Assembly (NCBI GenBank): GCA_937969495.1
Contig: CALBVY010000097.1
Span: 1-34,002 of the forward strand
DNA from: an uncultured Verrucomicrobiales bacterium
GTDB taxonomy: Bacteria; Verrucomicrobiota; Verrucomicrobiia; Verrucomicrobiales; Akkermansiaceae
DNA length: 34,002 bases
Reading direction: 5' to 3'
Part shown: piece by piece, positions 1 through 8,638 of the stretch
Numbering within the stretch: the first letter of the stretch is position 1
Layout of the letters: every line of letters starts with the position of its first letter
Program-made: the position numbers and the translations under genes
The notes under the pieces: model-generated
What the model saw: only the letters and a program-made list of their open reading frames with translations
What the model was told of the DNA's origin: nothing
Database searches by the model: none

Positions 1-573
1 GCCTTCAAGCTCCAAGGCTCCTACCGGAACATGGCACGCATCGCAGAAAAGGTCATCCCCCTCATGACTCACGAGGAAATTAGAGAACTCATCATCGACC
101 ACTACGAAAACGAGTCCCAGACACTAACAACCGGCGCCGAAGCCAACCTTCTCAAGTTCAAGGAAATGGAAAACATCCTCACCGAGGAAGAAGCTGCCCG
201 CTGGGCGCAGATCAAGAAGGACTTCAACAAAAACAAACTCCTCGGCGGAGCCTCCGAAAACGACCCCATCACCCGCGTCGTCGCCCAGCTCACCCAGTTC
301 AACGACGGCCTCGAATCCATCAAAGAAGGCATCCAATCTGCCGGCCAAAACTACTCCAAGCCCCAAAGCCTAGCTGAGAACACCATATCCCAGTTAGAAA
401 AAATCATCACCGGCCTGAGAGCTGTCCCTGTAGAAGTAGACATCAACCTCATCGCGGATCAAGACGATGGCATCGAAGACATGGAGAAAACGAGCAAGAA
501 GAAGACCTCTAAAAGGAAAACGGCTAAGAAACCACCCATCAGCATCAAACCTGATGTGAGACAGGGGGATTAA
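1..573 (+). CDS. DNA repair ATPase, C-terminal fragment (5' end outside window)
   Basis: The reading frame is open from base 1, where it begins AFKLQGSYRNM, so the ATG at 31 is an internal Met and the true start lies left of the window. The segment containing FKLQGSYRNM, AEKV and QTLTTGAEANLLK resembles the C-terminal part of the large bacterial 'DNA repair ATPase' family (AAA-type ATPase, DUF3686-like). The identification is from memory of the family and was not searched. The ATPase domain itself is not visible here. The last ~35 residues form a Lys-rich tail (KKKTSKRKTAKK) that may contact nucleic acid. The gene ends with TAA at 571-573, 72 bp before the phosphoesterase-STAND gene on the same strand. 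The 5' part must be seen before a function is assigned. Confidence 0.65.
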   Translation, partial: AFKLQGSYRNMARIAEKVIPLMTHEEIRELIIDHYENESQTLTTGAEANLLKFKEMENILTEEEAARWAQIKKDFNKNKLLGGASENDPITRVVAQLTQFNDGLESIKEGIQSAGQNYSKPQSLAENTISQLEKIITGLRAVPVEVDINLIADQDDGIEDMEKTSKKKTSKRKTAKKPPISIKPDVRQGD

Positions 574-645
574 TATCCAGACAAGCGATTTCTATACCTT
601 GTTTCTTTACATCAAAATTACAGGTGCAACCATCACATATATAAT

Positions 646-3600
646 ATGAAAACTGTTATTATTCACCTAAGTGATATCCACCTAAAATCCAAGCATGACT
701 TAGCTCTTACATATATCCCAAAAATAGGGAATATCCTTAATGACATATCCATGGAAGCCATAGGTCACATGATTATCGCTATATCAGGAGACATTGCCTT
801 CTCAGGTAAGAAAGAAGAATACCAATTGGCTAATACAGCATTATTGGAGCTTAAGAATGCCATTCTAGCAAGCCACGATATTAAACTGGATTTTTTGTGT
901 GCTCCAGGAAACCATGATTGTGATTTCTCAAAGGATGACGCTGTCAGAGAATTGATTGTGAGCTCAATCCCTTCTGAACAAAGGAAAATTTCCGATGCCA
1001 AGTTAATTGAGCAATGCGTTAAGGTTCAGGAGGCCTTTTTCGATTTCCAACAAAGCTCAATATTCACACAACCAACGAAAGATGGCTGTAAAGTATACCA
1101 AGAGTATAAACTCGATTCGTCTCACGGGGAGTTGTATTTCCGATGCTACAATACAGCTTGGGTATCACAGTTAAAAGAGCAACCTGGAAAAATGAGCTAC
1201 CCAAGGCTCTACATGGATGATACGGCTTCCGAACCTCGTGCAGGCCTCACTGTTAGTATGCTTCACCACCCAACTAACTGGCTTACTCCAAATCGGAGAC
1301 GAAATTTTGATCACCATCTAGATAGCACCTCCGATTTAATATTATTAGGTCACGAGCACTTACCCGAAGAATATATAAAGAGTGATTTTGACGGTAATAA
1401 AGTCGGCTACATCTACGGGGGAGCTTTCCAAGAAGGTTCAAAGGATTGCCCTGGTCACTTTAACGTTATTACGATTGATGAAGAAAGCCAACAGTACCAA
1501 ATCAATTCCTATACTCGACGGAAGGACCTATTTGAAAAAAGGGATACAGACGCAAAATGGGAACCTCTTCTTAGAAATACAAAATACACCAAACACGGGC
1601 TACACTTAACAGAGTCCTATGTTGACTGGGTTACTGACCCAGAGGTAGATTTTGCGCATTACTCTGGAAAAAGACTCCTATTGGACGACTTATTCATAAT
1701 GCCTGATTTTAAATCGGCTGAAACCAAAGATTCCTCAGGCGAAACATCTAACAAGAGGAATATTCCTGCTGGAAAGTTTGATGAATTCATAACTAAAAAC
1801 AACCGAATCATCTTGTATGGAAGAGAACGTTGCGGAAAGACAACCTTAGCTAAACGCTTGTTCTGGACTTTTTTCAAAGACGATAAAATACCAGTATATC
1901 TTGATGGATCGACCCTCTCTAAAGGATCTATTAGCGGACTCGATAAATTACTACGAAAGCAATTTTGCGCCATTTTTACTAATCCTGATTTGCCACTCTT
2001 CGATCAAGCTCCAGCCAGCCGTAGAGCGTTGATTTTGGATAACCTACATCTATCAAAGCTAAACGCTCGGGGACGACTTCTCTTGATATCCAAACTCCAA
2101 GAAAAATTCTCCACTATGATCATTTTTGGTGATCCCTTAATGATGGTAGAGGAGGTCGCCTCAGGGGTTGTGATCGAAAAATCTTTACCTGATTTTGCTA
2201 AACTACATATCCGGGAGCTCGGGCGTTTTGGCAGAAGAAAACTTATTCGGCGCTGGTTCTCAATCGGCTCAAACTATTCCGCCCCCCCTTCGGAAGTCGA
2301 CAAGCAGGTTGTGCGGGCCGAAAAAACTATTAACACACTACTAGGCAATAGCTTTTTGCCGTCAAATCCGATATTTGTGCTAGGTTTTTTACAAACGTTA
2401 GATGCTACCATGAAGAAGGATCAAGTTGGAATATGCGGGTACCACTACGAGGTATTTATTACGAACTCGTTGCGTCGCTCCGCAAACAAAGCCAACCTTG
2501 ATGTGAAATACCGATTTCTTAGCGAGCTAGCATACCACCTTCACAGAAAAAACCGTACTGATCTAGAACCTTGGGAATTTCAGAAGCTATTCTCATCCTA
2601 TTGCAAAAAATACAAACGCCACCCCGATAGAGACACCGTTCTACAGGAGTTGCTAGAATCAAGGTTATTAGAGTTTTTTGACGGGACCTATAGATTCAGA
2701 TATTCATACGCTTATAACTTCTTTGTTGCTCGTTATTTCAATGAGCACCTTGAGGATCAAAATATTCGTGATGAAGTTAAGGACATGTGCCAATCTTTTC
2801 ACATCGAAAAGAATGCGGATATTTGGCTATTTCTAGTTCACCTTTCGAAAAGCCCATTCTTGCTAGAGTGCATTAGCAGAGAAGCCAACAAGCTCTTTTC
2901 CGATGCAAAACCAGCAGCCCTTGAAGGCGATGTAGAATTCCTACGAACTTTAACAACCGAAAAACTAGACCTCAAACTTCCCGATATTCGCACAGAGGAG
3001 GATATTGAAAATCACTACGAAGGGCTAGACCAAACCGATGTCATCCTCCCTGAGGACACCGCATCAGACCTGGAACCCGAGGATCGCCAAATATTGGGAA
3101 AGGTTGATGCTATGGTTCGAATGATTATGGTTCTTGGTCAAATACTTAAAAATTTCCCAGGATCACTAACAGGCGACGAAAAAACCCGGCTAGTTCAAGA
3201 CACTTTCAATCTAAGCCTCCGAGGACTATCCACGTTCTTAGGCTGGTTCCAAGAAGGCAAATCAGAATTTGTAGATTACGTATTACGCAGGATTACCTCA
3301 AAGAATAAAGAAATAGAGATTAACGATAAACTGAGAGATCAAGTTACAAAATCTCTATTTTGGCTAATGGAGATGAATATTTTGGGTTTAATACGAGTCA
3401 CCTCCTCGGGGGTCGGTGCCGAGGGGGAAGAAGAGACTTTTCATGAAGTTACTGAAGAAATCGGCTCAAATGCAGCCCAACTTATTAATGTATCTATCAG
3501 CTTAGACACATTGAAAGTCCCACAACGTGAAGTATTTCGATTAAATGAAAAATTCTCTAACGACATCCTATGTTCGAATTTATTAAAATCATTAATAGCT

Positions 3601-3723
3601 CAACATTTCTACTTATACCCTGAAGACCAAGGCATCCGTGATAAAGTCTGCTCAAAACTAGGAATCGGAACATTTGAGCGGGGGCGGGGGCTCCCCTCAA
3701 ACCCTCAGGACCGCAGAGACTAA
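646..3723 (+). CDS. Calcineurin-like phosphoesterase fused to STAND/NACHT-type NTPase, putative defence protein
   Basis: 1025-residue, two-part protein. Residues 1-~280 are a metallophosphoesterase with the full metal-binding motif set: DIH (D10, H12), GD (48-49), GNHD (88-91), HH (207-208) and GHEH (235-238). Residues ~380-700 are a P-loop NTPase: Walker A GRERCGKT (392-399), a Walker B strand ALILD (461-465), a SNP motif near 573-575 like the GxP region of STAND ATPases, and YRFRYSYAYNFFVARYF near 685-700, which resembles the end of the NACHT winged-helix region. The last ~320 residues look helical and show no recognised repeat. STAND proteins with an N-terminal effector and a C-terminal sensor are an established anti-phage and cell-suicide architecture. 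Here the phosphoesterase would be the effector. That role is inference. The gene stands alone with no adjacent effector, and its codon use is more AT-rich than the partial gene before it. Confidence 0.8.
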   Translation: MKTVIIHLSDIHLKSKHDLALTYIPKIGNILNDISMEAIGHMIIAISGDIAFSGKKEEYQLANTALLELKNAILASHDIKLDFLCAPGNHDCDFSKDDAVRELIVSSIPSEQRKISDAKLIEQCVKVQEAFFDFQQSSIFTQPTKDGCKVYQEYKLDSSHGELYFRCYNTAWVSQLKEQPGKMSYPRLYMDDTASEPRAGLTVSMLHHPTNWLTPNRRRNFDHHLDSTSDLILLGHEHLPEEYIKSDFDGNKVGYIYGGAFQEGSKDCPGHFNVITIDEESQQYQINSYTRRKDLFEKRDTDAKWEPLLRNTKYTKHGLHLTESYVDWVTDPEVDFAHYSGKRLLLDDLFIMPDFKSAETKDSSGETSNKRNIPAGKFDEFITKNNRIILYGRERCGKTTLAKRLFWTFFKDDKIPVYLDGSTLSKGSISGLDKLLRKQFCAIFTNPDLPLFDQAPASRRALILDNLHLSKLNARGRLLLISKLQEKFSTMIIFGDPLMMVEEVASGVVIEKSLPDFAKLHIRELGRFGRRKLIRRWFSIGSNYSAPPSEVDKQVVRAEKTINTLLGNSFLPSNPIFVLGFLQTLDATMKKDQVGICGYHYEVFITNSLRRSANKANLDVKYRFLSELAYHLHRKNRTDLEPWEFQKLFSSYCKKYKRHPDRDTVLQELLESRLLEFFDGTYRFRYSYAYNFFVARYFNEHLEDQNIRDEVKDMCQSFHIEKNADIWLFLVHLSKSPFLLECISREANKLFSDAKPAALEGDVEFLRTLTTEKLDLKLPDIRTEEDIENHYEGLDQTDVILPEDTASDLEPEDRQILGKVDAMVRMIMVLGQILKNFPGSLTGDEKTRLVQDTFNLSLRGLSTFLGWFQEGKSEFVDYVLRRITSKNKEIEINDKLRDQVTKSLFWLMEMNILGLIRVTSSGVGAEGEEETFHEVTEEIGSNAAQLINVSISLDTLKVPQREVFRLNEKFSNDILCSNLLKSLIAQHFYLYPEDQGIRDKVCSKLGIGTFERGRGLPSNPQDRRD

Positions 3724-3844
3724 TAAACATCATAGTGATGTTCCATCCATATCTTTCTATTCAAGCAGATGTTGAAAATGCATAGTCCTGCTAGGTTTTC
3801 TCATGCTATATAGTCAAAAAACATATCCGTTATGTCGATTGATC

Positions 3845-4116
3845 AAAAAGGGGTCACAAAAAGGGGTCAGGCAAGAAATGTATCATTCACTCTTTACCCT
3901 CCCCCATTTCCTCCGGTAGAACCACCGTTCATTCCGAGCGGAATGTTGAGTTTTAAGGTGCTAATGTTGAATTAGAGTAAAGGGGGCGGAGCAGATGCTG
4001 AAAACGAAATTGAAAAACATAAAGCAGGCCCAAAGAATGTGGCGGAAAATGGAGAAGATGCACCATTTCTATGCCTGACCCCTTTTTCCCCTTTTTTTCT
4101 TTTTTGACCCCTTTTT
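3845..4116. repeat. 272-bp MITE/REP-like element with nested inverted repeats
   Basis: AAAAAGGGGTCAGGCA at 3858-3873 is matched by its exact reverse complement, TGCCTGACCCCTTTTT, at 4072-4087. Just outside, AAAAAGGGGTCA at 3845-3856 is matched by TGACCCCTTTTT at 4105-4116. The same motif is therefore present twice in direct orientation at each end, and the two ends mirror each other. The centre also contains a compact palindrome, CATTCCGAGCGGAATG (3930-3945). Paired repeats of this kind are typical of small non-autonomous elements moved by REP-associated or other transposases. No transposase is present in the window. Confidence 0.6.
3995..4078 (+). CDS. Possible 27-residue basic peptide inside the inverted-repeat element
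   Basis: An ATG at 3995 is preceded by a purine-rich AGGGGGCGGAG at good spacing. It opens a short frame rich in Lys, Arg and Met (MLKTKLKNIKQAQ at the start, HHFYA at the end). The TGA stop lies inside the right inner repeat (TGCCTGACCCC). No family is recognised. The good ribosome-binding site is the only positive sign, and it may be chance. It could equally be a scrap of a decayed gene within the element. Confidence 0.15.
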   Translation: MLKTKLKNIKQAQRMWRKMEKMHHFYA

Positions 4117-4333
4117 CAACACAAACCGACGAAATCATTCTCCACCCACTCATCTGTGTTGTCGCAGACACTCTGCCTAGCTCTGCACATACCCTGGCGA
4201 CCTGACAATACGGGAGCACAAATCAAAAAATCGCCTCGGTTATCAGCCAATTTACTTTCACTTCTGGGTGACGTTTACCCCACAATATGCATTGAGCAAT
4301 CTGGGTTAAAAGTCATTTGGATAAGCTAGCCTG

Positions 4334-5080
4334 CTAGATATTGATGATTAAGGAATCATAAGCTGCATAGACACTATCTGGCAGTGTGTGAGCATGGAGC
4401 CAAGCAGAGCCAGAGCAACTGAGGTGAGTAAGGTAGACTTGATTAGCCTTGAGCTCTTTTGCAATGTCGATCGCACCCGTGATGGTATTATGAGACTTGT
4501 TAGGATTGTCTGGATGTTGGTTTGCGTCAATGATGATCGTATCCGGTTGCCAAGATTCGAGAAAAGATCGAGTCTCTTCAAATAATCCACAGCAATCACA
4601 TAGATACGCTAATTTACGTTCCTGAGACTCTATGGCATAGCCAAATGTTAAATTTCCATGTGGGAGAGGTATAGGCGTTAGATTAAATTCGCCTATCTGA
4701 AATGGTCTAAACTCTTCTAGAAAAATAAAGTCTAATAATAACTCTTGATAGAGATCGCCATATCCTGTGGGGTCAGGTGGAGCATAGACTTTTATCTTTT
4801 CCCCTCTCCCCCAACTCAAGGGAAGCAGACCATAAATATGATCGGGATGAAAATGTGATATGACAATCTCTTGTAATTTTAAGTTGCTCTCTAGGAGCTG
4901 AGGGAGATCAAAACGACCTGCATCCAAGACAAACCCACTCCCTTCAGGATTTTGAACAAAATGACAGAGGCCATTTCTCTTAAGACTTGTATCATGTCTC
5001 GCTTGCTCACAGATGGCGCATTGGCACCCATAGGTAGGGATTCCGCGTGCATTACCAGTCCCTAAAAATGTAACCTCCAT
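4334..5080 (-). CDS. phnP: PhnP, phosphoribosyl cyclic phosphate phosphodiesterase
   Basis: PhnP opens the five-membered ring of 5-phosphoribosyl 1,2-cyclic phosphate, the product of C-P lyase, to give ribose 1,5-bisphosphate. The 248-residue protein has the metallo-beta-lactamase fold: an N-terminal FLGTGNARGIP strand, YGCQCAIC supplying the structural zinc cysteines seen in PhnP, the metal motif SHFHPDH near residues 95-100, a later PHG, and LTHLS near the C-terminus. Length and motif order are normal for PhnP. It is the last gene of the phn operon and starts 6 bp after the phnM stop. No convincing terminator is seen behind it. Confidence 0.9.
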   Translation of the reverse strand: MEVTFLGTGNARGIPTYGCQCAICEQARHDTSLKRNGLCHFVQNPEGSGFVLDAGRFDLPQLLESNLKLQEIVISHFHPDHIYGLLPLSWGRGEKIKVYAPPDPTGYGDLYQELLLDFIFLEEFRPFQIGEFNLTPIPLPHGNLTFGYAIESQERKLAYLCDCCGLFEETRSFLESWQPDTIIIDANQHPDNPNKSHNTITGAIDIAKELKANQVYLTHLSCSGSAWLHAHTLPDSVYAAYDSLIINI

Positions 5081-5086
5081 GATGCG

Positions 5087-6223
5087 TTAGATTCTTCGTA
5101 AAACTTGTTCTCCATCAACCCATACGCGGGTCACCACGGGTTGATTACCTTTATACTTCACTGTGATCAAATCGGCGACATAGCCCTCTGCGATTTTTCC
5201 GAATTTTTGATCTAACTGAATCCCTGCTGGATTGGCAGTTACAAGTTGGATAGCCTGTGGTAATGGCATTTTGAGCACCTCATGCACTTTAAAGGCTGCG
5301 GGTAAGAGCGCATTGGGCAAGTAATCGGACGCAAGGACATTGATAACACCTGCCTGAATGGCAGATAGAGCGCTCATGCCATTCCCTTGACTACGTCCTC
5401 GTAATACATTGGGTGCTCCTGCCATAGTCATCATACCTAAGCTTCTAGCATGTTGCGCAGCCATTTCATTGATGGGAAACTCGCTGGCAACTACTCCTAG
5501 AGCATGCATCTGGTCTACCTTCTCAAGGCTATCATCATCGTGGCTAGCAAGTGGAATGTTGAGTCGCTGACTTTCCTTGGTTAACAAAGATATAGCTTCT
5601 TCAGCTTGATGCCGTGTCTTTGCCTTTTCATCAATACGTCTTTCCGCTTCTTCTTTATCGAGCTGATAGTTTTTGATAAGAAAATCTCGATAGTCTTCCC
5701 TTTTTACAAATTGCCCCTGTCCTTCTCCGTGATCCATGAAGGAAAGCAGATCAATTTTTTTCTCCTGAATCAACCTTTGTAGATAGGGGAGACCGCCAAC
5801 TTGAGTAACCTCAAAACGGGCGTGCACGCGGTTCTTCACCGAGAGGTCTGCACGTGACTTGTAGAGACAGTCAATGATGTCACTAGAGAGGCTAGGATCT
5901 CTCACTCCGAGTTCTTTTCCTGCGAATGAAAGGCAATGGTAAATGGTGGTAATTCCGGCTACTAAATTACGTGTATCAATTTGTCGGATTGCCACGTCCA
6001 TCGGCATAATTACTCCAGCTCGTGGCTCGATTTCTTTTTCGATCGCGTCACAATGAAGGTCAACGAGACCGGGTAATAAATAATCACCTTTTAGATCTAG
6101 CTCTTTTCCTTGAGAGCTTCCGCCAATTGCATTGATTCTTCCATCAGAGATAGTGATGTTAGTATCCTCTAGAACAGTCTCTGGGGTGACTACTTTTGCA
6201 TTGATGAGTGTATAGGTAGGCAT
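5087..6223 (-). CDS. phnM: PhnM, ribose 1-methylphosphonate 5-triphosphate diphosphatase
   Basis: This amidohydrolase-superfamily enzyme removes pyrophosphate from alpha-D-ribose 1-alkylphosphonate 5-triphosphate, producing the substrate of the PhnJ lyase reaction. The 378 residues are the usual length. GDYLLPGLVDLHCD near 46-59 carries the HxD-type metal motif in the PhnM form. SHDDD near 227-231 and ASDYLPN near 300 supply further metal-site residues. The gene lies between phnL (16 bp gap) and phnP (6 bp gap) in one transcription unit. Identity is clear from the motifs and the operon context. Confidence 0.92.
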   Translation of the reverse strand: MPTYTLINAKVVTPETVLEDTNITISDGRINAIGGSSQGKELDLKGDYLLPGLVDLHCDAIEKEIEPRAGVIMPMDVAIRQIDTRNLVAGITTIYHCLSFAGKELGVRDPSLSSDIIDCLYKSRADLSVKNRVHARFEVTQVGGLPYLQRLIQEKKIDLLSFMDHGEGQGQFVKREDYRDFLIKNYQLDKEEAERRIDEKAKTRHQAEEAISLLTKESQRLNIPLASHDDDSLEKVDQMHALGVVASEFPINEMAAQHARSLGMMTMAGAPNVLRGRSQGNGMSALSAIQAGVINVLASDYLPNALLPAAFKVHEVLKMPLPQAIQLVTANPAGIQLDQKFGKIAEGYVADLITVKYKGNQPVVTRVWVDGEQVLRRI

Positions 6224-6239
6224 GATATTGAAATAAAAA

Positions 6240-6929
6240 TTAACTCACGGTGATCACCTTATCGGAAAAATTTTCGATCATATCGATATCGTGAAAGATA
6301 GATAACACCGCCATTTTTTGCGTCTTGATGACTTCCATAATGTGCTCCATTACTTTTACTGAAGTTGCTTGATCGAGACTGGCCGTAGGTTCATCTAATA
6401 AAAGGAGCCGAGGTTGCAGAATCATGCCACGAGCTAAATTAACGCGTTGGCGTTCACCTCCAGAAAATGTAGATGGCGACAGGTTCCACAAGCTTTCGCG
6501 AAGCATGAAAAGCTTTAACTGATCCGCAGCAGCGTCTAAAGCCTCTTCTTTTTTCCACCCTTGTTTCAGGAGAGGTTGAGCAACGACTTCGAGTGAGGAT
6601 TTACGCGGGAGCGAATGCAGAAATTGGGTTACAAACCCGATGTCTCCCGACTTTCGCAGAGCTAACATTCCTGCATCTGGTAGCTGTATGAGGTCTACTT
6701 GATCTTGATCTCGCTGCGTAAACAAAATTTTCCCAGTATCCGATAAACAAGTACGGTAAATGCAATTTAAGATCGAGGATTTACCGACCCCAGAAGGGCC
6801 TGAAAGCACCACACTCTCACCAGCACATACTTCAAAACTGAGATTCTTAAAGGTTGAAACAAGGCGTTCCTGCTCATGCACGAAATACGTTTTCGTGAGA
6901 TTCTGGACACTTAGTATGGGCATAGACAT
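6240..6929 (-). CDS. phnL: PhnL, C-P lyase ABC-type ATPase
   Basis: Second ABC-type ATPase of the C-P lyase operon, required for attaching the phosphonate to ribose triphosphate together with PhnG, PhnH and PhnI. Motifs: Walker A GPSGVGKSS, signature FSGGERQRVNLARG, Walker B LLLLDEPTASLD. The N-terminal MSMPILSVQNLTKTY matches family starts, so the ATG at 6929 is chosen. An upstream in-frame ATG at 6986 would add 19 residues encoded inside phnK. The alternative ATG at 6923 is equally possible. The gene starts 7 bp after the phnK stop. Confidence 0.92.
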   Translation of the reverse strand: MSMPILSVQNLTKTYFVHEQERLVSTFKNLSFEVCAGESVVLSGPSGVGKSSILNCIYRTCLSDTGKILFTQRDQDQVDLIQLPDAGMLALRKSGDIGFVTQFLHSLPRKSSLEVVAQPLLKQGWKKEEALDAAADQLKLFMLRESLWNLSPSTFSGGERQRVNLARGMILQPRLLLLDEPTASLDQATSVKVMEHIMEVIKTQKMAVLSIFHDIDMIENFSDKVITVS

Positions 6930-6936
6930 CGTAAAA

Positions 6937-7773
6937 TTAAAGTTCTGAGGAAATAAGGCGTTGCGTATACTTATGCTGTGGGTCATGTAAGACTTGATCG
7001 GTAAGACCGCCTTCTACCACCTGCCCATTTTTCATCACTATCGTGCGATCAGCTAACAGACGCACAACACCTAGATCATGGGTGACCACAATCATAGCAA
7101 CATCAAGATCATAGCGTAATTGCAAGATGAGATCGAGAATACGTGCTTGCACTGATAGATCTAACCCCGTGGTAACTTCATCGAGAAAGAGCAATGAAGG
7201 CTTCGTTACCAGAGCTTTTGCAATTTGCACTCGTTGTTGCATCCCACCAGAAAAATCAGCGGGCATATCATCCATCCGAGCAAGAGGAATTTCTACTTTT
7301 TCTAAATATGATTGCACAGAAGAGCGGATCTTTGCGTAATTACGGGAGCCACCCATCAACAAACGCTCTGCGATATTACCGCCCACGGTGAAATCAAAGT
7401 TTAGACCGATGTGGGGATTTTGATAGACCATCCCTAAGCGATTATTTCTCAGCCATCTTTGCTGAGCTGCATGTTGCGCAAATAAATCAATACGTTCTCC
7501 TTGTTGATCCGTAAACCAAGCTTTTCCAGAAGTAACACTCTGATCAAAATAGAGCGATTTGACCAAGGTTGATTTACCACTACCTGACTCACCAACAATG
7601 CCTAAGCATTCATTGGCATGGAGATCAAAGGAAACCCCACCTAGCGCAACGATCGAGCCACAGCTTGGACAAATATTAGATGCATGCTCAGGGCCAGTAG
7701 ACTGCAGACAATCAGGACACTCTGAGCCATACACCTTCTTGACATTGTTTACTTCCAGCACCTTATTGGCCAT
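6937..7773 (-). CDS. phnK: PhnK, C-P lyase ABC-type ATPase with N-terminal zinc-ribbon-like insertion
   Basis: ATPase subunit that docks on the PhnGHIJ core complex. Walker A GESGSGKS, signature FSGGMQQRVQIAKAL, and an N-terminus in the usual family form (VLEVNNVKKVYG). Between the first beta strand and the LGGVSFDLHANE segment sits an insertion with C19-x2-C22-x12-C35-x2-C38, a likely zinc knuckle pair. E. coli PhnK lacks it, which explains the 278 residues instead of about 250. The start overlaps the 3' end of phnJ by 11 bp, so translational coupling is likely. How common the insertion is in other PhnK proteins cannot be judged here. Confidence 0.93.
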   Translation of the reverse strand: MANKVLEVNNVKKVYGSECPDCLQSTGPEHASNICPSCGSIVALGGVSFDLHANECLGIVGESGSGKSTLVKSLYFDQSVTSGKAWFTDQQGERIDLFAQHAAQQRWLRNNRLGMVYQNPHIGLNFDFTVGGNIAERLLMGGSRNYAKIRSSVQSYLEKVEIPLARMDDMPADFSGGMQQRVQIAKALVTKPSLLFLDEVTTGLDLSVQARILDLILQLRYDLDVAMIVVTHDLGVVRLLADRTIVMKNGQVVEGGLTDQVLHDPQHKYTQRLISSEL

Positions 7774-8638
7774 TCTTTTGATTGGTTAAATTTTGCAGAC
7801 AGAAATCAGTGTCCGAGCACTTATACTGCACCACTCCATCATCTGTGTAATGCTCATCAAAATACACTCCTTTTGCCCCACAAACAGAGCATGAAGCTTG
7901 CTCGCCATCTTGATCGAGAAAGCTTTCAACGCGAAAGGCGTGATCCTCAAATGCCAAAGGCTTTGCATCCGTATACGGAGGAACTGCGTAGATCTTCTTC
8001 TCACGACCAGCTCCAAACAAATGAATAACAGGAGACTGATGTAGTCTAGCAGTGTCATAGCGTGGAATCGGAGAGGGATCTATCACATAGCCGCCATGGA
8101 TCTCTGTGGGATAGCGGTGCGAAATGGTAATTTCACCATACCTGACAATATCCTCATAGAGTTTAACCCATAGTTTAGCATAGTCAGCCTCACTATGCAT
8201 AACGCGACGTTTGGACTCACTAGCTTCTACAACTACAAGAGAATCAGGATAAGGTACTTGAAAAACGAGAATCTGCCCTTCGCTCATAGGAGCTTCTGGT
8301 ATGCGGTGTCTCGTTTGCACGATACTCGCTTCAGTGGCTTTGTTCGTTACATGCACTCCCGAGCACACTTGTTGGACGAAGCCTTTAATATTTTCCGCAT
8401 TGACTGATTCATCACTTCCTTGGTCGATTACTTTTAAAGTATCTGTTGGACCAATCATGGATAAGGTGAGCTGCAGCCCACCTGTACCGAACCCACGCCC
8501 CATCGGCATTTCCCTAGAGCTGTAGGGAACTTGATATCCAGGAATACAAATGGCTTTCAAGGTAGCTCGCCGTACCTCTCTCTTTGCATATTCATCGATA
8601 AACCCGAAATGATCTTGTTGTGTTAGAGAGTGCCTCAT
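7763..8638 (-). CDS. phnJ: PhnJ, radical SAM carbon-phosphorus lyase
   Basis: PhnJ performs the C-P bond cleavage, releasing alkane (methane from methylphosphonate) and leaving 5-phosphoribosyl 1,2-cyclic phosphate. The 291-residue protein carries the atypical C-terminal cluster-binding cysteines, C250, C253, C274 and C280. Their spacing (3, 21, 6) is close to that of E. coli PhnJ (3, 22, 6). GTGGLQL near residue 31 contains the glycine region that forms the glycyl radical. Other conserved blocks are KAICIPGYQVP, QTRHRIPE and FGAGREKKIYAVPP. All catalytic elements appear intact. The start overlaps the phnI stop by 4 bp (ATGA) and the 3' end overlaps phnK. Confidence 0.96.
   Translation of the reverse strand: MRHSLTQQDHFGFIDEYAKREVRRATLKAICIPGYQVPYSSREMPMGRGFGTGGLQLTLSMIGPTDTLKVIDQGSDESVNAENIKGFVQQVCSGVHVTNKATEASIVQTRHRIPEAPMSEGQILVFQVPYPDSLVVVEASESKRRVMHSEADYAKLWVKLYEDIVRYGEITISHRYPTEIHGGYVIDPSPIPRYDTARLHQSPVIHLFGAGREKKIYAVPPYTDAKPLAFEDHAFRVESFLDQDGEQASCSVCGAKGVYFDEHYTDDGVVQYKCSDTDFCLQNLTNQKNGQ

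Larger units (their letters stand above)
3724..4333. other. 610-bp intergenic region without a clear gene
   Basis: This gap separates the phosphoesterase-STAND gene (plus) from the end of phnP (minus). It holds a 7-bp hairpin at 3726-3742 (AACATCA, loop TAG, TGATGTT) just after the STAND stop codon, without a T-tract. It also holds the nested inverted-repeat element at 3845-4116. A near-perfect 15-base repeat, AGCAGATG(T/C)TGAAAA, occurs near 3764 and 3990. No convincing terminator follows phnP: CTAGCAGGCTAG near 4327-4338 is too short a stem. Open frames here have no recognisable protein content. Confidence 0.6.

Noticed and set aside
3953-4219. 88-residue minus-strand frame between the STAND gene and phnP
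   Set aside because: It reads through both repeats, is of low complexity in the Lys-rich part and resembles no protein.
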